NCBI GenBank assembly: GCA_033807695.1
Contig: CM066300.1
Coordinates: forward strand, 1,798,001-1,862,000
Length of the DNA stretch: 64,000 nt
Direction of reading: 5' to 3'
From: Daedaleopsis sinensis
Lineage: Eukaryota; Basidiomycota; Agaricomycetes; Polyporales; Polyporaceae
The notes under the pieces were generated by a model that ran no database searches, was not told where the DNA came from, and saw only the letters and a program-made list of their open reading frames with translations. This document shows positions 47,783 through 59,114 of this stretch, piece after piece (position 1 is the first letter of the stretch; the number at the start of each line of letters is the position of its first letter). A program made the translations under genes and the position numbers.

Positions 47783-49801
47783 TCACGCGAGGGTGAGTGC
47801 CGAGCCGAGCACGCTGAACAGCACGGCGATGCCGACGCCGAGCAGCGCCTGCGGGCTGCCCCCGAGGAGGCCGACGGCGCCGTTCCCGCCACCCCCACTG
47901 CCCGTGTTCGCGCCCGAGGTCGAGCCGGAGCCGGACCCGGTGGTGCTCGCGGGCGAGGTGGGGGTGAACGTCGCGGAGGGGTTCGCGAGGCAGGAGCTCG
48001 CGGCGGCGTTCGCGCTCGAGATGGACGCGGGCGCGTTCGCGTTCACGGTCGCGTTGCCCGAGAAGTCGCACGTCTGCCGGTCGCGGTTCGAGAGCTCGTA
48101 GAACTCGCTCATGACGAACGAGAGCTTGGTGTCTGCGGGAGAGGCGCGCGTGTTAGCGAGCGTGAAGGAGACAAAAATACGCGCGGGACAGCATTCGGGA
48201 AATGGGAGCGAGGATGAGAAGACGTACTGGGGTCGCAGAACGCCACGCGGCCATAGGTGCCCGCCGCGCCGTCTGATGAGATGTCGTTGCAGTTACCGTT
48301 GACTTTGGGCAGGGATGAGCACGTGAAGTCGAGCAACGAGCCGACGATGTTCTTCGAGTCCGCAACCTGAGGGGTGAACAAGCAGCTCAAGTTGCTGTCC
48401 AAGCACTTGCAGGCGGCGTCATTGGGGGTAGGAGGCAGTTTAGTCGTCGCGAGCCAGGTGCTGTTGGTCGGCGGGCAGGTCAAGAACTGGCTCGCACCGG
48501 CATCGCTCTTGCTGGGCACCGTGGGGAACGAGACCTTGGCGTACTCGCTCTTAAGACGGTTGTAATCATCACTTGTCGTCACCGTGTTACCGTTGACGGT
48601 GACCATGCCGAACTCGCCATCATTGCTCTCGGCAGGGAAGTAGCTGAACGCAACACCACCGGACCAGATGTCTGACATGGGCTGGCTGAAGATGGTTTCG
48701 ACCTCCGTCCAGAGACGAGGCGGCTGCTTCACACATCCGAACTCAGAGAAGTAGGCGGGAGCATTGAAGCCTGCGAAGTCGCCGTTCTTGCTGCTGTAGG
48801 CAGACGGGCTGTCGTTACCGCAGAACTCGCTGTGAAACGAAAGCGCGGTGAGACACAAGGTTCAGGCATGTTTCGGCAGGCAGCCACGCTGCGGAGCGGA
48901 CGTACTAGTTGTTGAGACCGAATATGTCGATGGAGGACGAGCCAGAATTAGAGCCCGTGGGATCACAGGTGAGGTACTCGGCAAGGGGGACGACCCAGTT
49001 GTCGTCACCATCGATGGCAGCATAACCAATCAGTGCGGACGAGGAGATAGAATTCCTGGGCAGAAGCGCGATTGAGTCAGTTTGAGGCTATGACAGGGAG
49101 CGCGGGCAGCTCACAGGTATGCTCTAACGTCGCGCGCGGCGGCTTTGATGAAGGGTGCTGCAACAGTGCCATTGGTGTTGATGATGACTTCGTTACCCAC
49201 GTTGTAAGCGAGGACGTTGTCGTACTTGTTGAAGGCGTTGATAGTGCCGAGATAGAGGTCGAGGAGGTTGGTCGTCCACGTGGGGCTCAGACGGTCGATT
49301 GAACCGTTAACGGGTAGTGCGAGGTCGATGCTATGCACGACGTCAACATTGGCCGTGTACCAGACTGCTCCGGATGTACGCACATTGTGTAGATGCCGGC
49401 TTGGCTGAGGGCACTCATGCACGCATCGTGATTGAGGGAGGAGTCTACGCTGTAGACACGGATAGCGTTGACACCAAGATCTTTGAGGAAAGGAATGTCA
49501 CGGTTGCAGGCGTTTGCGTCCGTCAGAGGATCAATGAAGGTCGAGGGCTCGGAGAACGGGTTGTTCGGGTCGTTCGATGTTTGACCTAGCGTGCAAGAGA
49601 GTTGCTCTCGGTATCGTCGAAGGGAAGCGGTAGCTGGTGGGACATACCTTGTTCCTGGTAGGCAACACCCTTGATGAAGAACCTGTTCCCATCCTCAGTG
49701 TACAAGTAGCGTCCGGAGCGAGACACCTTTTGGAGGGCGTGTGCGCCGGCGGCGAGGGCTAGGACGCCGGAGGCGAGTGCGAGGAAGCGTTGGGAAAACA
49801 T
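47783..49801 (-). CDS. GAS1: GH72 beta-1,3-glucanosyltransferase with X8/CBM43, GPI-anchored (Gas1-like)
   Basis: Cell-wall transglycosidase that elongates beta-1,3-glucan at the plasma membrane and wall. Six exons (minus strand): 49648-49801, 49384-49585, 49115-49330, 48906-49055, 48228-48829, 47783-48132 (557 aa). A signal peptide (FLALASGVLALAAGAHALQ) precedes the GH72 domain: FIKGVAYQEQGQTS, DANACNRDIPFLKDLGVNAIRVY, IDLALPVNGSIDR, acid/base Glu in YNVGNEVI and nucleophile Glu in YFSEFGC. A Cys-rich X8 (CBM43) module follows from about residue 370 (CKCLDSNLSCLF, FTCSS, CNDISSDGAAGTYGRVAFCDP, CDFSG). The C-terminus is Ser/Thr/Gly-rich with a hydrophobic GPI tail (LLGVGIAVLFSVLGSALTLA). It faces the chitin deacetylase tail-to-tail across the MITE. 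Confidence 0.96.
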
Positions 49802-50068
49802 TATGCCTCTGGAGAGGCGTGAAGGAGAGTAGAAGAGAAAGGCCTGGGGGAGGCCGTGGCAGGGGGAATGTAGGAGAGTATATGAAGTGGCGGGTCCGGC
49901 CTCGGGACTTATGGCAGTTCTCTCGCGCGCTCGTCAGCCTTCGTCAGCCGCCCTGCCACCCTCCAGGCGCCTCGATCGCCAAGAAACGGGCAGCGCTGTC
50001 CGTCTTGTCACGCTAGCACTGGAAAATATCATATTCCCGCCTGGTGTAATCCGACGCATGTTTTGTAC

Positions 50069-51430
50069 TTACTCGATCCCTCTAGTTATGCAGACGCGGC
50101 GGAGGACACGGGCGCCGCGCCTCGAGCGCACGGGTACTACAGGCTGCTGCCTGAGGCTGAGGGTTTTGTCAAGTTTTGGGATCTTTTGAACCCGCAAAGC
50201 ATCTCTATCTAAGTAAGCGTGTATACATACATAAAAAGTCGTAACCTGTTTAGAGTCCTCGTAGAGAGCATTGTCTGTCATATCGTGAATAGCAGCAAAG
50301 CCAGAGCAGCTGGCTTCAACGGAACGTGATGTAACTACAGCACTGTCAGTCCGAAGCAAGTCGAACGGCGGACGAGATGCATACCTAATCAGGTATGGCA
50401 ATATCGAGACCAGCAAGCATGCCCACGCTGCCCACAAGAGGAACAGTGCATTTCCTGTTGAAACGACGATGCCTAGTGGTACAGGCGATGCCGCGGGGCC
50501 AACGAGGAAACTGTTCACGCCTTGCGCCTTTTTGATAATGACCGTCCAGATCGTTGCACCAATGAGGAGCGCGATAGCCCCAACGACGCTTGCTACTGTG
50601 GACAGGAAGAACAACACTGAATGCTTCAGGAAGCCTCTAGAGGGAAAACATGAGTGGATATCCGGAAGCATGTCAAGTCCACCTACGTGATGAGAGCCAG
50701 TGCAGCCGCGACTGTTCCGATGAGGATGAGGTACCACGCCGCGTTGCTGAATTCCCCCAGATAGTCTGAGTCAATAAACGTGCCCCCCGTGATGATTGCG
50801 TCGGTGATTTGGGAGTAGTTCGTTAACATGTCGGCCGTGAGGACGGTGAATGGCTGGAACCGATTCGCCGTCGAGATGTTGGAGCAAAGCCCCTGCGAGT
50901 CGTTTACAAAGGCGCAGTGAGAGTAAAGCCCGAACTGGTACATTTGGCGAATCCCTTGCATGTCTTCGAGGGGGGCAGACGCGTTGTCCGTGTAAAGTCC
51001 GCTAATGGGGTCACCTAGGGCGACTTCAAGGCCTTGCCTATCTGAGATGAGGGTCAATCATCAAGCCACCGATTAGCCAAACACGCACCCATATCCAGAC
51101 ACGTTCATTTGAACCTGCGCAACTCACGCGTCAACCCCAATGCCTCTCATGTCGATGCATGGCGAATCACCATAGAAATGCCTCGAGGTACCTTCGAGGT
51201 GTTGATTTGCCCGACCTGTGACGGCGCGAGATCGTTAACGCGAGATTACGAAAGATGAGGGAGTGATATGAACACTCACATGCACGAAAATGAGCATAAT
51301 CAACGCCGCGAAGCTTCGCCGTGCACCAAGTTAGTCACAGAACCATTGCGAACGAAACGCGGTTGAACAACCGGCCTTACGGCACTCACGAGAGGACAGA
51401 GGCAGAGCCGATGCATATTTCGCCTCGCAT
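50069..51430 (-). CDS. PalI/Rim9/SUR7-family four-helix membrane protein
   Basis: Plasma-membrane protein of the SUR7/PalI (pH-response/eisosome) family. Six exons (minus strand): 51390-51430, 51280-51313, 51171-51215, 51089-51114, 50687-51037, 50069-50636 (354 aa). Four small 5' exons assemble MRGEICIGSASVLS, SFAALIMLIFVH, VGQINTSKVPRGISM and VQMNVSGYG. TM1 is the first hydrophobic stretch. The outer loop carries the expected GLY...C...C pattern (FGLYSHCAFVNDSQGLCSN), then TM2 AWYLILIGTVAAALALIT, TM3 LFFLSTVASVVGAIALLIGA and TM4 LFLLWAAWACLLVSILPYL. The cytosolic tail is uncertain: the frame stays open to 50069, but a splice after EDSKQ (donor GTTACG) is also possible, so the last ~50 residues should not be trusted. 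It is divergent from the sterol glucosyltransferase gene, 329 nt away. Confidence 0.75.
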
Positions 51431-51759
51431 GGTAGACGGGAAGGGGTAACAGAGAAGGGGGAGAAGAGAAGGGTATCCAGAGCTGCTGCGGAGGGGATGA
51501 ACGGGCGAGAGAGCCTCGAGGATGCCTGACGCGACATGCGCGCGGTACTGATTCTGGTCACTTGCTCGCACCTCATCCCACTACCATATATGGATATTCC
51601 CAGGGTCGCGTACCACGGGCGTCTGTGCTCGGCGTGTCTCCGGACTCGCGTCCTTCAGTCCTCCAGCTATGCAGATCTCCGCCTGAGGGCCTCATCTTCT
51701 TCCTAGTCTCGCTTTCTTTGTGTCTCTGTCGGTCAGTGCTCCGACCTCGCTGCATATAC
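51431..51759. other. Divergent promoter between PalI-like and sterol glucosyltransferase genes
   Basis: About 330 nt, the upstream region of both flanking genes. A CCATATATGG palindrome occurs at about 51583-51592; no assignable function. Confidence 0.45.
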
Positions 51760-54700
51760 ATGGCGCAAGACAGCCAACTCGACCCTCCGCCTGGAACCCT
51801 AGGAAGCCATCCCTCTATCGCCATCTCGCCCGCCACAGATCTCCCCTCTTCCGCGTCCGGAGAGTCAATCACCGACTCCAAGGGCAGCGTTGTCAAACGC
51901 GCGATGGAGAAGACTGCCGACAAACTTGTCCGGGGCAAAGCTCCGCTCTCTCAGAGTCAGCCGGCCTTGCCTCAGCCTGGTCACCGACGCGTGTTTAGCC
52001 TCGTTAGAGGGAAGAGCAAGGAACGCCAGCATGACGGTACGTTGGATATGAACATCATTTCGCACCTCCGGTGGCTCTGAGATGCGTCCATCACACACTA
52101 GGAACCCCTAATGCATCCGCGCGCTCGCAACAGCTATCCTCTCCGCCCACCTCACCTTCGCACTCTCTTCGAAGACCACATCGCGCACCTGGAGACGACG
52201 ACTCCCCATTCATCACGCCCACTTCACCTTCACTAGGACCCAGCCGTCCTGAGAACCCCATATTCCGCGGATTCCGATCAGTATGTCTATTCCGCGCGTT
52301 TCGCATGTGTTTCACGTCATTACTAACTGCGCTCTCGTGTAGATGCATGCCGGAACACAAACCTTCATACAAGCGCTCCAGGCTGTTCCATGGACAGAGG
52401 ACCAGGACAATGACGATGAGTACATGCACCATGATATCACACCTGGCGAGCCCGAGAGCGACGAGGACGAGAAGACTGGTACGGCTTCTGCGAACAGATT
52501 TCGCAGAGTGATTTCTGACATCCTCATCACAGTGAACCGCCTGACATCCTCTATCCATGCCATTTATCGGCCACTGGCACGCCTCAGGAAGAGTGGCGCG
52601 TCAGCACCCTTACACCGCGCCGCGAAGAGTCCGGACTTGCCAAGTTTATCCGACACGGAAGATACGCGTACACCGGACGAATCCATCGTGTCTGACGAAG
52701 ATACAGAGGGCGATTTCGAGCCTAGGGCTGGGGGTCTCACTACTGACATGCACCATTCTGGACGTCTGTCGCCTGAAACAATCCCCGACCTGGACACCTC
52801 AACCCCAGATATGGCCCCTGCTACCAGATATAGGCAGAATAGCAGAGCAGGTAGTATGGCGACTGTACGGCAGGATCGCCGCGTTGAACTGGCCGAGAAG
52901 TTGCGGGACGTGTTTGACTTGCCCGACATCAATGAAGTACTCGCAGGTAAGTGCCACCCTTGCTATTCGTTCGCGAATAAAGACATACTCACGCTTATGT
53001 GAAGAATTGCCCTGCTGGCTTCTCCGCTCTGTTTGTGAGTTTCCTTCTACGTACACGTGTAATGCGCAAGTAACTCACAACCTGGGGCAGTGCTTCAAGG
53101 GTACATGTACCTCACGGACGCGTATATATGCTTCTTCGCGCATCTTCCTTCCAGAGAGGTTTGTGCATCAGCTAGATGCCAGAACGTCCGCTGACTTGTG
53201 TGCAGGACCAAATACTTAAGTCCGGTTCGCTATCGAAGAAAGCTCAGCGGACGAAACGATGGATCAGGCATTGGTTCATTCTCAAGAACGATGTCTTATC
53301 CTGGTATCAGTCAGCCTCAGTAAGCGTCCCAGAACATAGAGACAATTGCGCCACTGACGTCAGTTACCCTAGGACCCTTACTTCCCCCATGGAGTTGTGG
53401 ACCTCCGATATGCGATCACTTGTGAGCCGGTAGGCCAGAAGGACATTCGTCTCCGGACGAACCAGAAGTCTATACGCTTATCAGCGGACTCGGTTCCGAA
53501 TCGGGACGAATGGATCAAAGCCATCCGGAAGGTCATGCTCAAGGCTCAGAATATGGGTGACACCATCAAGGTACGTGACCTGTCCTTTGTCATTTGACCA
53601 AGCGAAGCTCACGGTGCGGTTCAGATAGCGATCCCATATCCGGCTGTGGTGGACGTCGATATGTCCAACGCAATGGACTTCAGCGAAACGATAGAGATCA
53701 AGGTCCAAGACAAGAGCATGGACCTCGCTCTTGACTCTTACTTCTTCGCGTACTTCCAAGATCTTCCACATGCAATGGAGCAGATCCGTGACGCCGTTCG
53801 TACGTATCGCGCGATACCTCTCTCTCCATGTTCGCCCATGGTGGTGGACACCACTTCTCCCCGCTCTGCAAGGCCGTCCCCTTCTGCTGTACAGCCTGAG
53901 CACGGGCCAAAGTCGCCATCTAGCTTCCGGTTGACGTCCTTCCTCAAGCCGCTGCAAGAAACGCTACCGCTCGGTCGTTTCAGCAGCCCATCAGTTGACA
54001 CTCATACGCATGAAGAGTTCACGCACATCGTCAAGAGGCCCGATTCGTCTTTTGTGCCGATCGCAACCTCGGTCGAGACCGACTCTCCCACCGAAGGTGA
54101 GCCTTCAAGGCGGCGCGACCCGCTCCCCTCACCGGCTCCGAGTCTAACTCCCGCCCCCTCACTCGCATCCTCTCACCACACCTATCCTCCGTCAGCTTCT
54201 GCTCCGTCAGCTTCTGCTTCCAGCGCAGACATCCGTAGCTCTGTGTCAAGGGACTCAGCTGGCAGCGGTTGGTCAGTCGGCATCCCTTCTATGCCATCCT
54301 GGCTGCGGGTTCCCTCTCGGAGCACTTTCTTCGGAGTGCCTTCGCTGCATGCGCGGCCGGCGCTGGAGCATGCTGCCACCACACCGGCCCCGCACACCCT
54401 CCAGGGAGTCAGCGAAGTGGTGTCCTCGCACGCATCTTCGTCTAGCAGGCCGACGACCAGCGGGTCTAGCGGTGACTTTGGGTTCTATAGCGTGCTCGAG
54501 ACCCCGGACAACATGGTGGAGAATGAGACGCTGGACAAGTTCCGCCAGGCATTTGCGTTCGATGACAAGGAGAACATACTCGGCAGTGAGTCTCGTTCTG
54601 TGCGAGAATGTTGATCTCTCTCTAAATCCCTATGCAGTCTTCTCTGGCTATCTATTCAGGCTGCTCCCCGTCTACGGCCGCTTGTATGTGTCGAACAACT

Positions 54701-57067
54701 ACTTCTGTTTCAAGGCAAGCGGGCCTTTGACCTCCAAGACAAAGGTACGTCGCTTGCCGTTATGGAGATCTTCGATTCGCTAAATGGATTTATACAGATG
54801 ATCCTGCCTTTGAAGGACATCCTTGCCACCGAGAAGCAGAAGTCGTACCGCTTCGGGCACCATGGCCTCGTCATCATCGTGAAAGGCCACGAGGAACTAT
54901 TCTTTGAGTTCACCGACGAAGTGCGCCGTGATCTTTTCATCAGCGTGATCCAGCGACAGCTAGAGGAAGTCCGTCGCCGTGCGACGACGGGAGACATACA
55001 TGCGTCCGGGGACGCGCGGCACACCGCGCTCATCCTGGAGGAGTTCGGACCCCGGCACCCGCTCGGGATGAGCGAATCGCAGACGAGCTCGTCCGAGTCG
55101 GCGCCTGCGTACATGTTCACCTCGCAGTCCTCCACCTTCCTCTCGTTCAAGCCGGACAAGCCGCTGCACTTCACCTTCCTGACCATCGGATCTCGGGGAG
55201 ACGTGCAGCCGTATATCGCCCTTGCGAAGGGCCTCATGGCAGATGGCCATCGCGTGCGCATCGCCACCCACGGTGAGTTCCAGGATTGGGTCGAGTCGGT
55301 CAGCCATATTTCACCCCCTGGTCATTGCGATATGCTCATCGAGTATGTAGCACGGCATCGAGTTTGGCTACGTCGGGGGAGACCCCGCGGAGCTCATGCG
55401 TATATGCGTCGAGAACGGCACGTTCACCGTGGCTTTCCTCAAAGAGGGCGTGGCGAAAGTGGGCCGCTTCTTCTCCATCGTTACTCGTTCGTGTGCACTG
55501 AATACGCGCAGTTCCGTGGATGGATAGATGATCTGCTGAAGACCTCCTGGGAAGCTTGCCAAGGCACAGATGTGCTCGTAGAAAGTCCCAGTGCCATGGG
55601 CGGCTACCATATTGCCGAAGCACTGAAGATTCCATACTTCCGTGCTTTCACGATGACTTGGTCAAGGACAAGGTGAGTACAATCACAATTCCGCTATTAG
55701 CATGATGGCTCACAGTAGATCAAGGGCATACCCTCATGCATTCGCAGTGCCCGAGCACAAGGTACGTGTGATAGTCGTGGCTTGTGATGCCTGAGACTAA
55801 CGCGCGAATATGATTAGATGGGAGGCAACTACAACTATATGGTAAGAATACTATCAGTTACGCAGAGGAGAAGCTTACTCACAAATTTGTCAAGACTTAT
55901 GTCCTCTTCGATCAAGTCTTCTGGCGTGGAACCGCCGGACAAATCAACCGCTGGCGCAGGAACACGCTTGGTCTCCCCAGCACAAGCTTAGACAAGATGG
56001 AGCCTCACAAGATACCGTTCCTTTACAACTTCAGCCCTAGTGTAGTCCCACCGCCGCTGGACTGGCCTGAATGGATCCGCATAACAGGTCAGATCCACAT
56101 TGTCATTCACGCTCGTAGCCACCACTGACGGTTAACAGGGTATTGGTTCTTGGACGATGCCGACGTGAGTTCGAAGAAGTGGGAGCCTCCGCACGATTTG
56201 TTGGTCTTCCTGGACGACGCGCGCAAAGCGAACAAGAAGGTTGTCTACATCGGGTTTGGAAGCATTGTCGTCCCCGACCCGAAGGGCATGACACGCTGTG
56301 TCATTGACGCTATCGTTCAGAGTGGCGTGTATGCCATTCTGTCCAAGGGCTGGTCCGACCGTCTGGTCAAGAACGCGCCAGCTCAGACTGAACCCGAGGA
56401 GCCGCTGCCAAAGCAGATTTACCCGATCTCGTCGATCCCGCACGACTGGCTTTTCAAGCAGATCGATGCTGCTTGTCATCATGGCGGAGCCGGAACGACT
56501 GGCGCGAGCTTGAGGGGTGCGTGTACAACGCTTCATCAAGGAACATGCGGTAGCTGACAGTTTATCCTCTAGCGGGTATCCCTACGATCATCAAGCCATT
56601 CTTTGGCGATCAGTTTTTCTGGGCAGACCGCGTAGAAGCTCTCGGTATCGGTGCAGCTGTGCGCAAGCTGACTGTGGACAGCCTGTCGCAAGCTCTGCAC
56701 GAAGCTACGACCAATCAGAAGCTCATAGATCGAGCGAAGCTGATTGGTGCGCAGATCCGAGCGGTAGGTCTCTCATCTCCATGCTTCGATAGCTAGCTCA
56801 TCCGCAATGCAGGAGAACGGTGTCGCTACGGCCGTCGAGGCCATATATCGCGACTTGGAGTATGCTCGCTCGCTGATCAAGGGTGCAGCACAACGCGAAA
56901 CCCACGACGAGTACTTTGATGCTGAGCATGCAACTATCCGCGACTATCCATCCTCGACGCCTCCCGAGCATCCAAGCCCTAGCTGGTCTGCGAGTGGCGC
57001 TGTCAGCGACTGGAGCGTTATCTCGGACTCTGACGAACCTTCCCATGATTCTCCATCATCCCCGTAA
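51760..57067 (+). CDS. ATG26: Sterol 3-beta-glucosyltransferase (UGT51/Atg26 type)
   Basis: UDP-glucose:sterol glucosyltransferase making steryl glucosides, peripheral on membranes. Exons: 51760-52036, 52102-52280, 52343-52946, 53006-53035, 53091-53158, 53206-53319, 53373-53570, 53625-54585, 54638-54744, 54798-55298, 55351-55458, 55512-55672, 55725-55761, 55816-55839, 55895-56087, 56139-56516, 56573-56763, 56813-57067 (1461 aa). Order: Ser/Pro-rich N-terminus; GRAM ([30 protein letters not shown]); PH ([20 protein letters not shown]); a long Ser/Pro linker; second GRAM ([20 protein letters not shown]); then the GT1 domain from about residue 930: [46 protein letters not shown] and [20 protein letters not shown] (UDP-sugar motif). 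This GRAM-PH-GRAM-GT order is specific to fungal Atg26/UGT51. A possible in-frame 54-nt intron (52479-52532) would shorten it by 18 residues. Confidence 0.93.
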
Positions 57068-57281
57068 TGACTGACCGCTCCTTAGACGAGTCCTCAACCT
57101 TATGGACTATCTATCATCCCTGGTCACGACCCCGTAATGTCATAAATGTGTCCTGTACACTCTTAGATATCATTCTCGCGGCCCTCCCTCTTGTATAGTC
57201 ATCCTACTGTATAATACTCCCGTATGCCCACCATACTCTGCTCCCACCCCTCCGAGTCTGCGTAGTCCCGACTCCTGAGTG

Positions 57282-58877
57282 TCACATCCCAGTTCCAGCA
57301 GACTCGTCCTTGTAATGCTCATCAAAGATCCGCTTGCTGAACTGCCCGAAGTTCTCCGCGGCAGACAGCTGCTGGTCGACGTTCGGCTGCATGAAAAGCG
57401 CGAACGTCTCGCGCGAGATGCGCTCTGCGTCCTCGCTGGCCCCCACGCGCACGCAGTGCGGGGTCGCGCGCAACTTGCCTGCGGTTGCGAGCTCGAGCGC
57501 CTCGCCCGTCTGGAAGGCCAGGCAGTCGGCCGGGATCGAGACTTTAGTGAGGGCACCGCCGCGCGTCCGAATGTAGAGGCCGGAAGTAGGGGAGGGGGAC
57601 TGGATGACGGTCGGTTCCTCGGCATCTCCGCGGTGGAGGTACATGGCCTGTGTGCAGTGCCTCCTAAGTCCAAGCTATCCCCAAAGTTGACTCCACAGTG
57701 ATACTCACCGAACACAAGCCAGTAAGGAGGGAGTGGTCCAGATGGAAACCACACCAACTGTCGATGGCTTCGTCGTCCGCGGGAAGCGGGTTCTCTGGTG
57801 AAGGCGGGAAGTAGTGTAGGAGTCGTGCCTTGACGGTTTGAGAGGAGCTGATCAGCTCGGACAAGGAGAGAGATGAGTCCGAGAGATATGTCGACGCTAG
57901 TGCGATGATAAATCAACGGGTCGGTCAAGGCATCGAGTTTCTGCATACCAAAAGGCTGGCAAGCTTTCGCAAGTTGACAGCCGACATTGAAGACAAAGCT
58001 GATCGAACGAAGTTCAGTAGAAAGCCCATATGTTGAAGGTGTCCCAAGATCGTACCCTCCAAGGTCCTTGAAGGCCTGTTCGAAATCGTGCACTTCGACA
58101 GTATCATTGGGCCCTGCATGATATCTCAGTCGTTACACACGAATAATGCCTTGACTAAATCCACGAACAAATGTTCTTCCCATAGTATTCGGGATACGCT
58201 GCACGCAGATCCGAGGACACATTTGGTTCGTCAAGCACAGGGTTCGCGTAGTACGAGCCTTTCATTGTATCTATATCGTTACTGAATTGAGCAGACTGAC
58301 GGTGGGAGTTGATATGACGTTTCTACCTGGTTTGCCGTTCATGATTTCCTGTAAAAATAGTGATATTCTAGGATCAGTTACATCTTCAGGGGGTTAGAGG
58401 TTATTTGGAGTCACCTTGCCGTGAGACCACCCAAAGCTAGTAGGTCATGGTTAGACATCAAATAAACATAGCTTCTGCGAGGTGTACTCGAGCTTACCTG
58501 TATCTGCTCTTCGGATCTGCATACTGTTCCCTGACTCTGGGGTCCAGACTCGCGAAGCGATAGGCAAGTCGAAGAAGCCTCTCCCGAGCGGGCGCATAAG
58601 TCGAGGGCAAGTCACGGACTATGACAATGCCCAAGCTATCAGGATGGGACCCAAATGCCTTCTCTAAAGCAATCCAATGATGGTTAAGTGTGCTCTTCCA
58701 ACGCGGCACTGCATAAGAAAGCGACTTACCGATTGACGGCGTGAGGGAGAGCGGAGAAGAGACAAGGGTGGTATAGGATATGGAGACAGCACCCTCGGCC
58801 GTGAACGTTACGTTCGAGCCAGTGCCGGCTACAGTGGCCATGGTCCTTCTTAGTACTGTCCTTGCAACGGCAAACAT
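57282..58877 (-). CDS. 2-oxoglutarate/Fe(II)-dependent oxygenase-like protein
   Basis: Predicted non-haem Fe(II), 2-oxoglutarate-dependent oxygenase of the isopenicillin-N-synthase-like superfamily; substrate unknown. Eight exons (minus strand): 58730-58877, 58498-58663, 58415-58436, 58327-58348, 58169-58270, 57949-58113, 57709-57896, 57282-57647 (392 aa). The N-terminus VTFTAEGAVSISYTTLVSS and GIVIVRDLPSTYAPARERLL matches the DIOX_N-like region, then FGWSHGKEIMNGKPDTMKGS. Iron ligands appear as HxD in CGFHLDHSLLTGL and a distal His in RATPHCVRVG, followed by SRETFALFMQPN. The start at 58877 gives a short basic N-terminus (FAVARTVLRRTMATVAG) that could be a mitochondrial presequence; the internal Met at residue 13 is an alternative. 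Two exons of 22 nt each are needed to keep the frame. Confidence 0.88.
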
Positions 58878-59114
58878 GGAGGTTGGTAAGACAGCTCGAT
58901 CTCCAACGGCCAATCTCAGATCTCCAGGTACCGGCGCACCGGTCCTAGCCGGCGGTTAGTTTATCGCACATCTTGTGCTGAGCACTAGTGCTGGCAGAAT
59001 TCATCGGGACCATGAAGCATTGTAGCGACTGATGAACACATGGATGCTAGTATACAGCCGTTGACAATAATTAAGTATCCGTAGTCGACAGAGTCCATAG
59101 AGATGCTATAGGAT

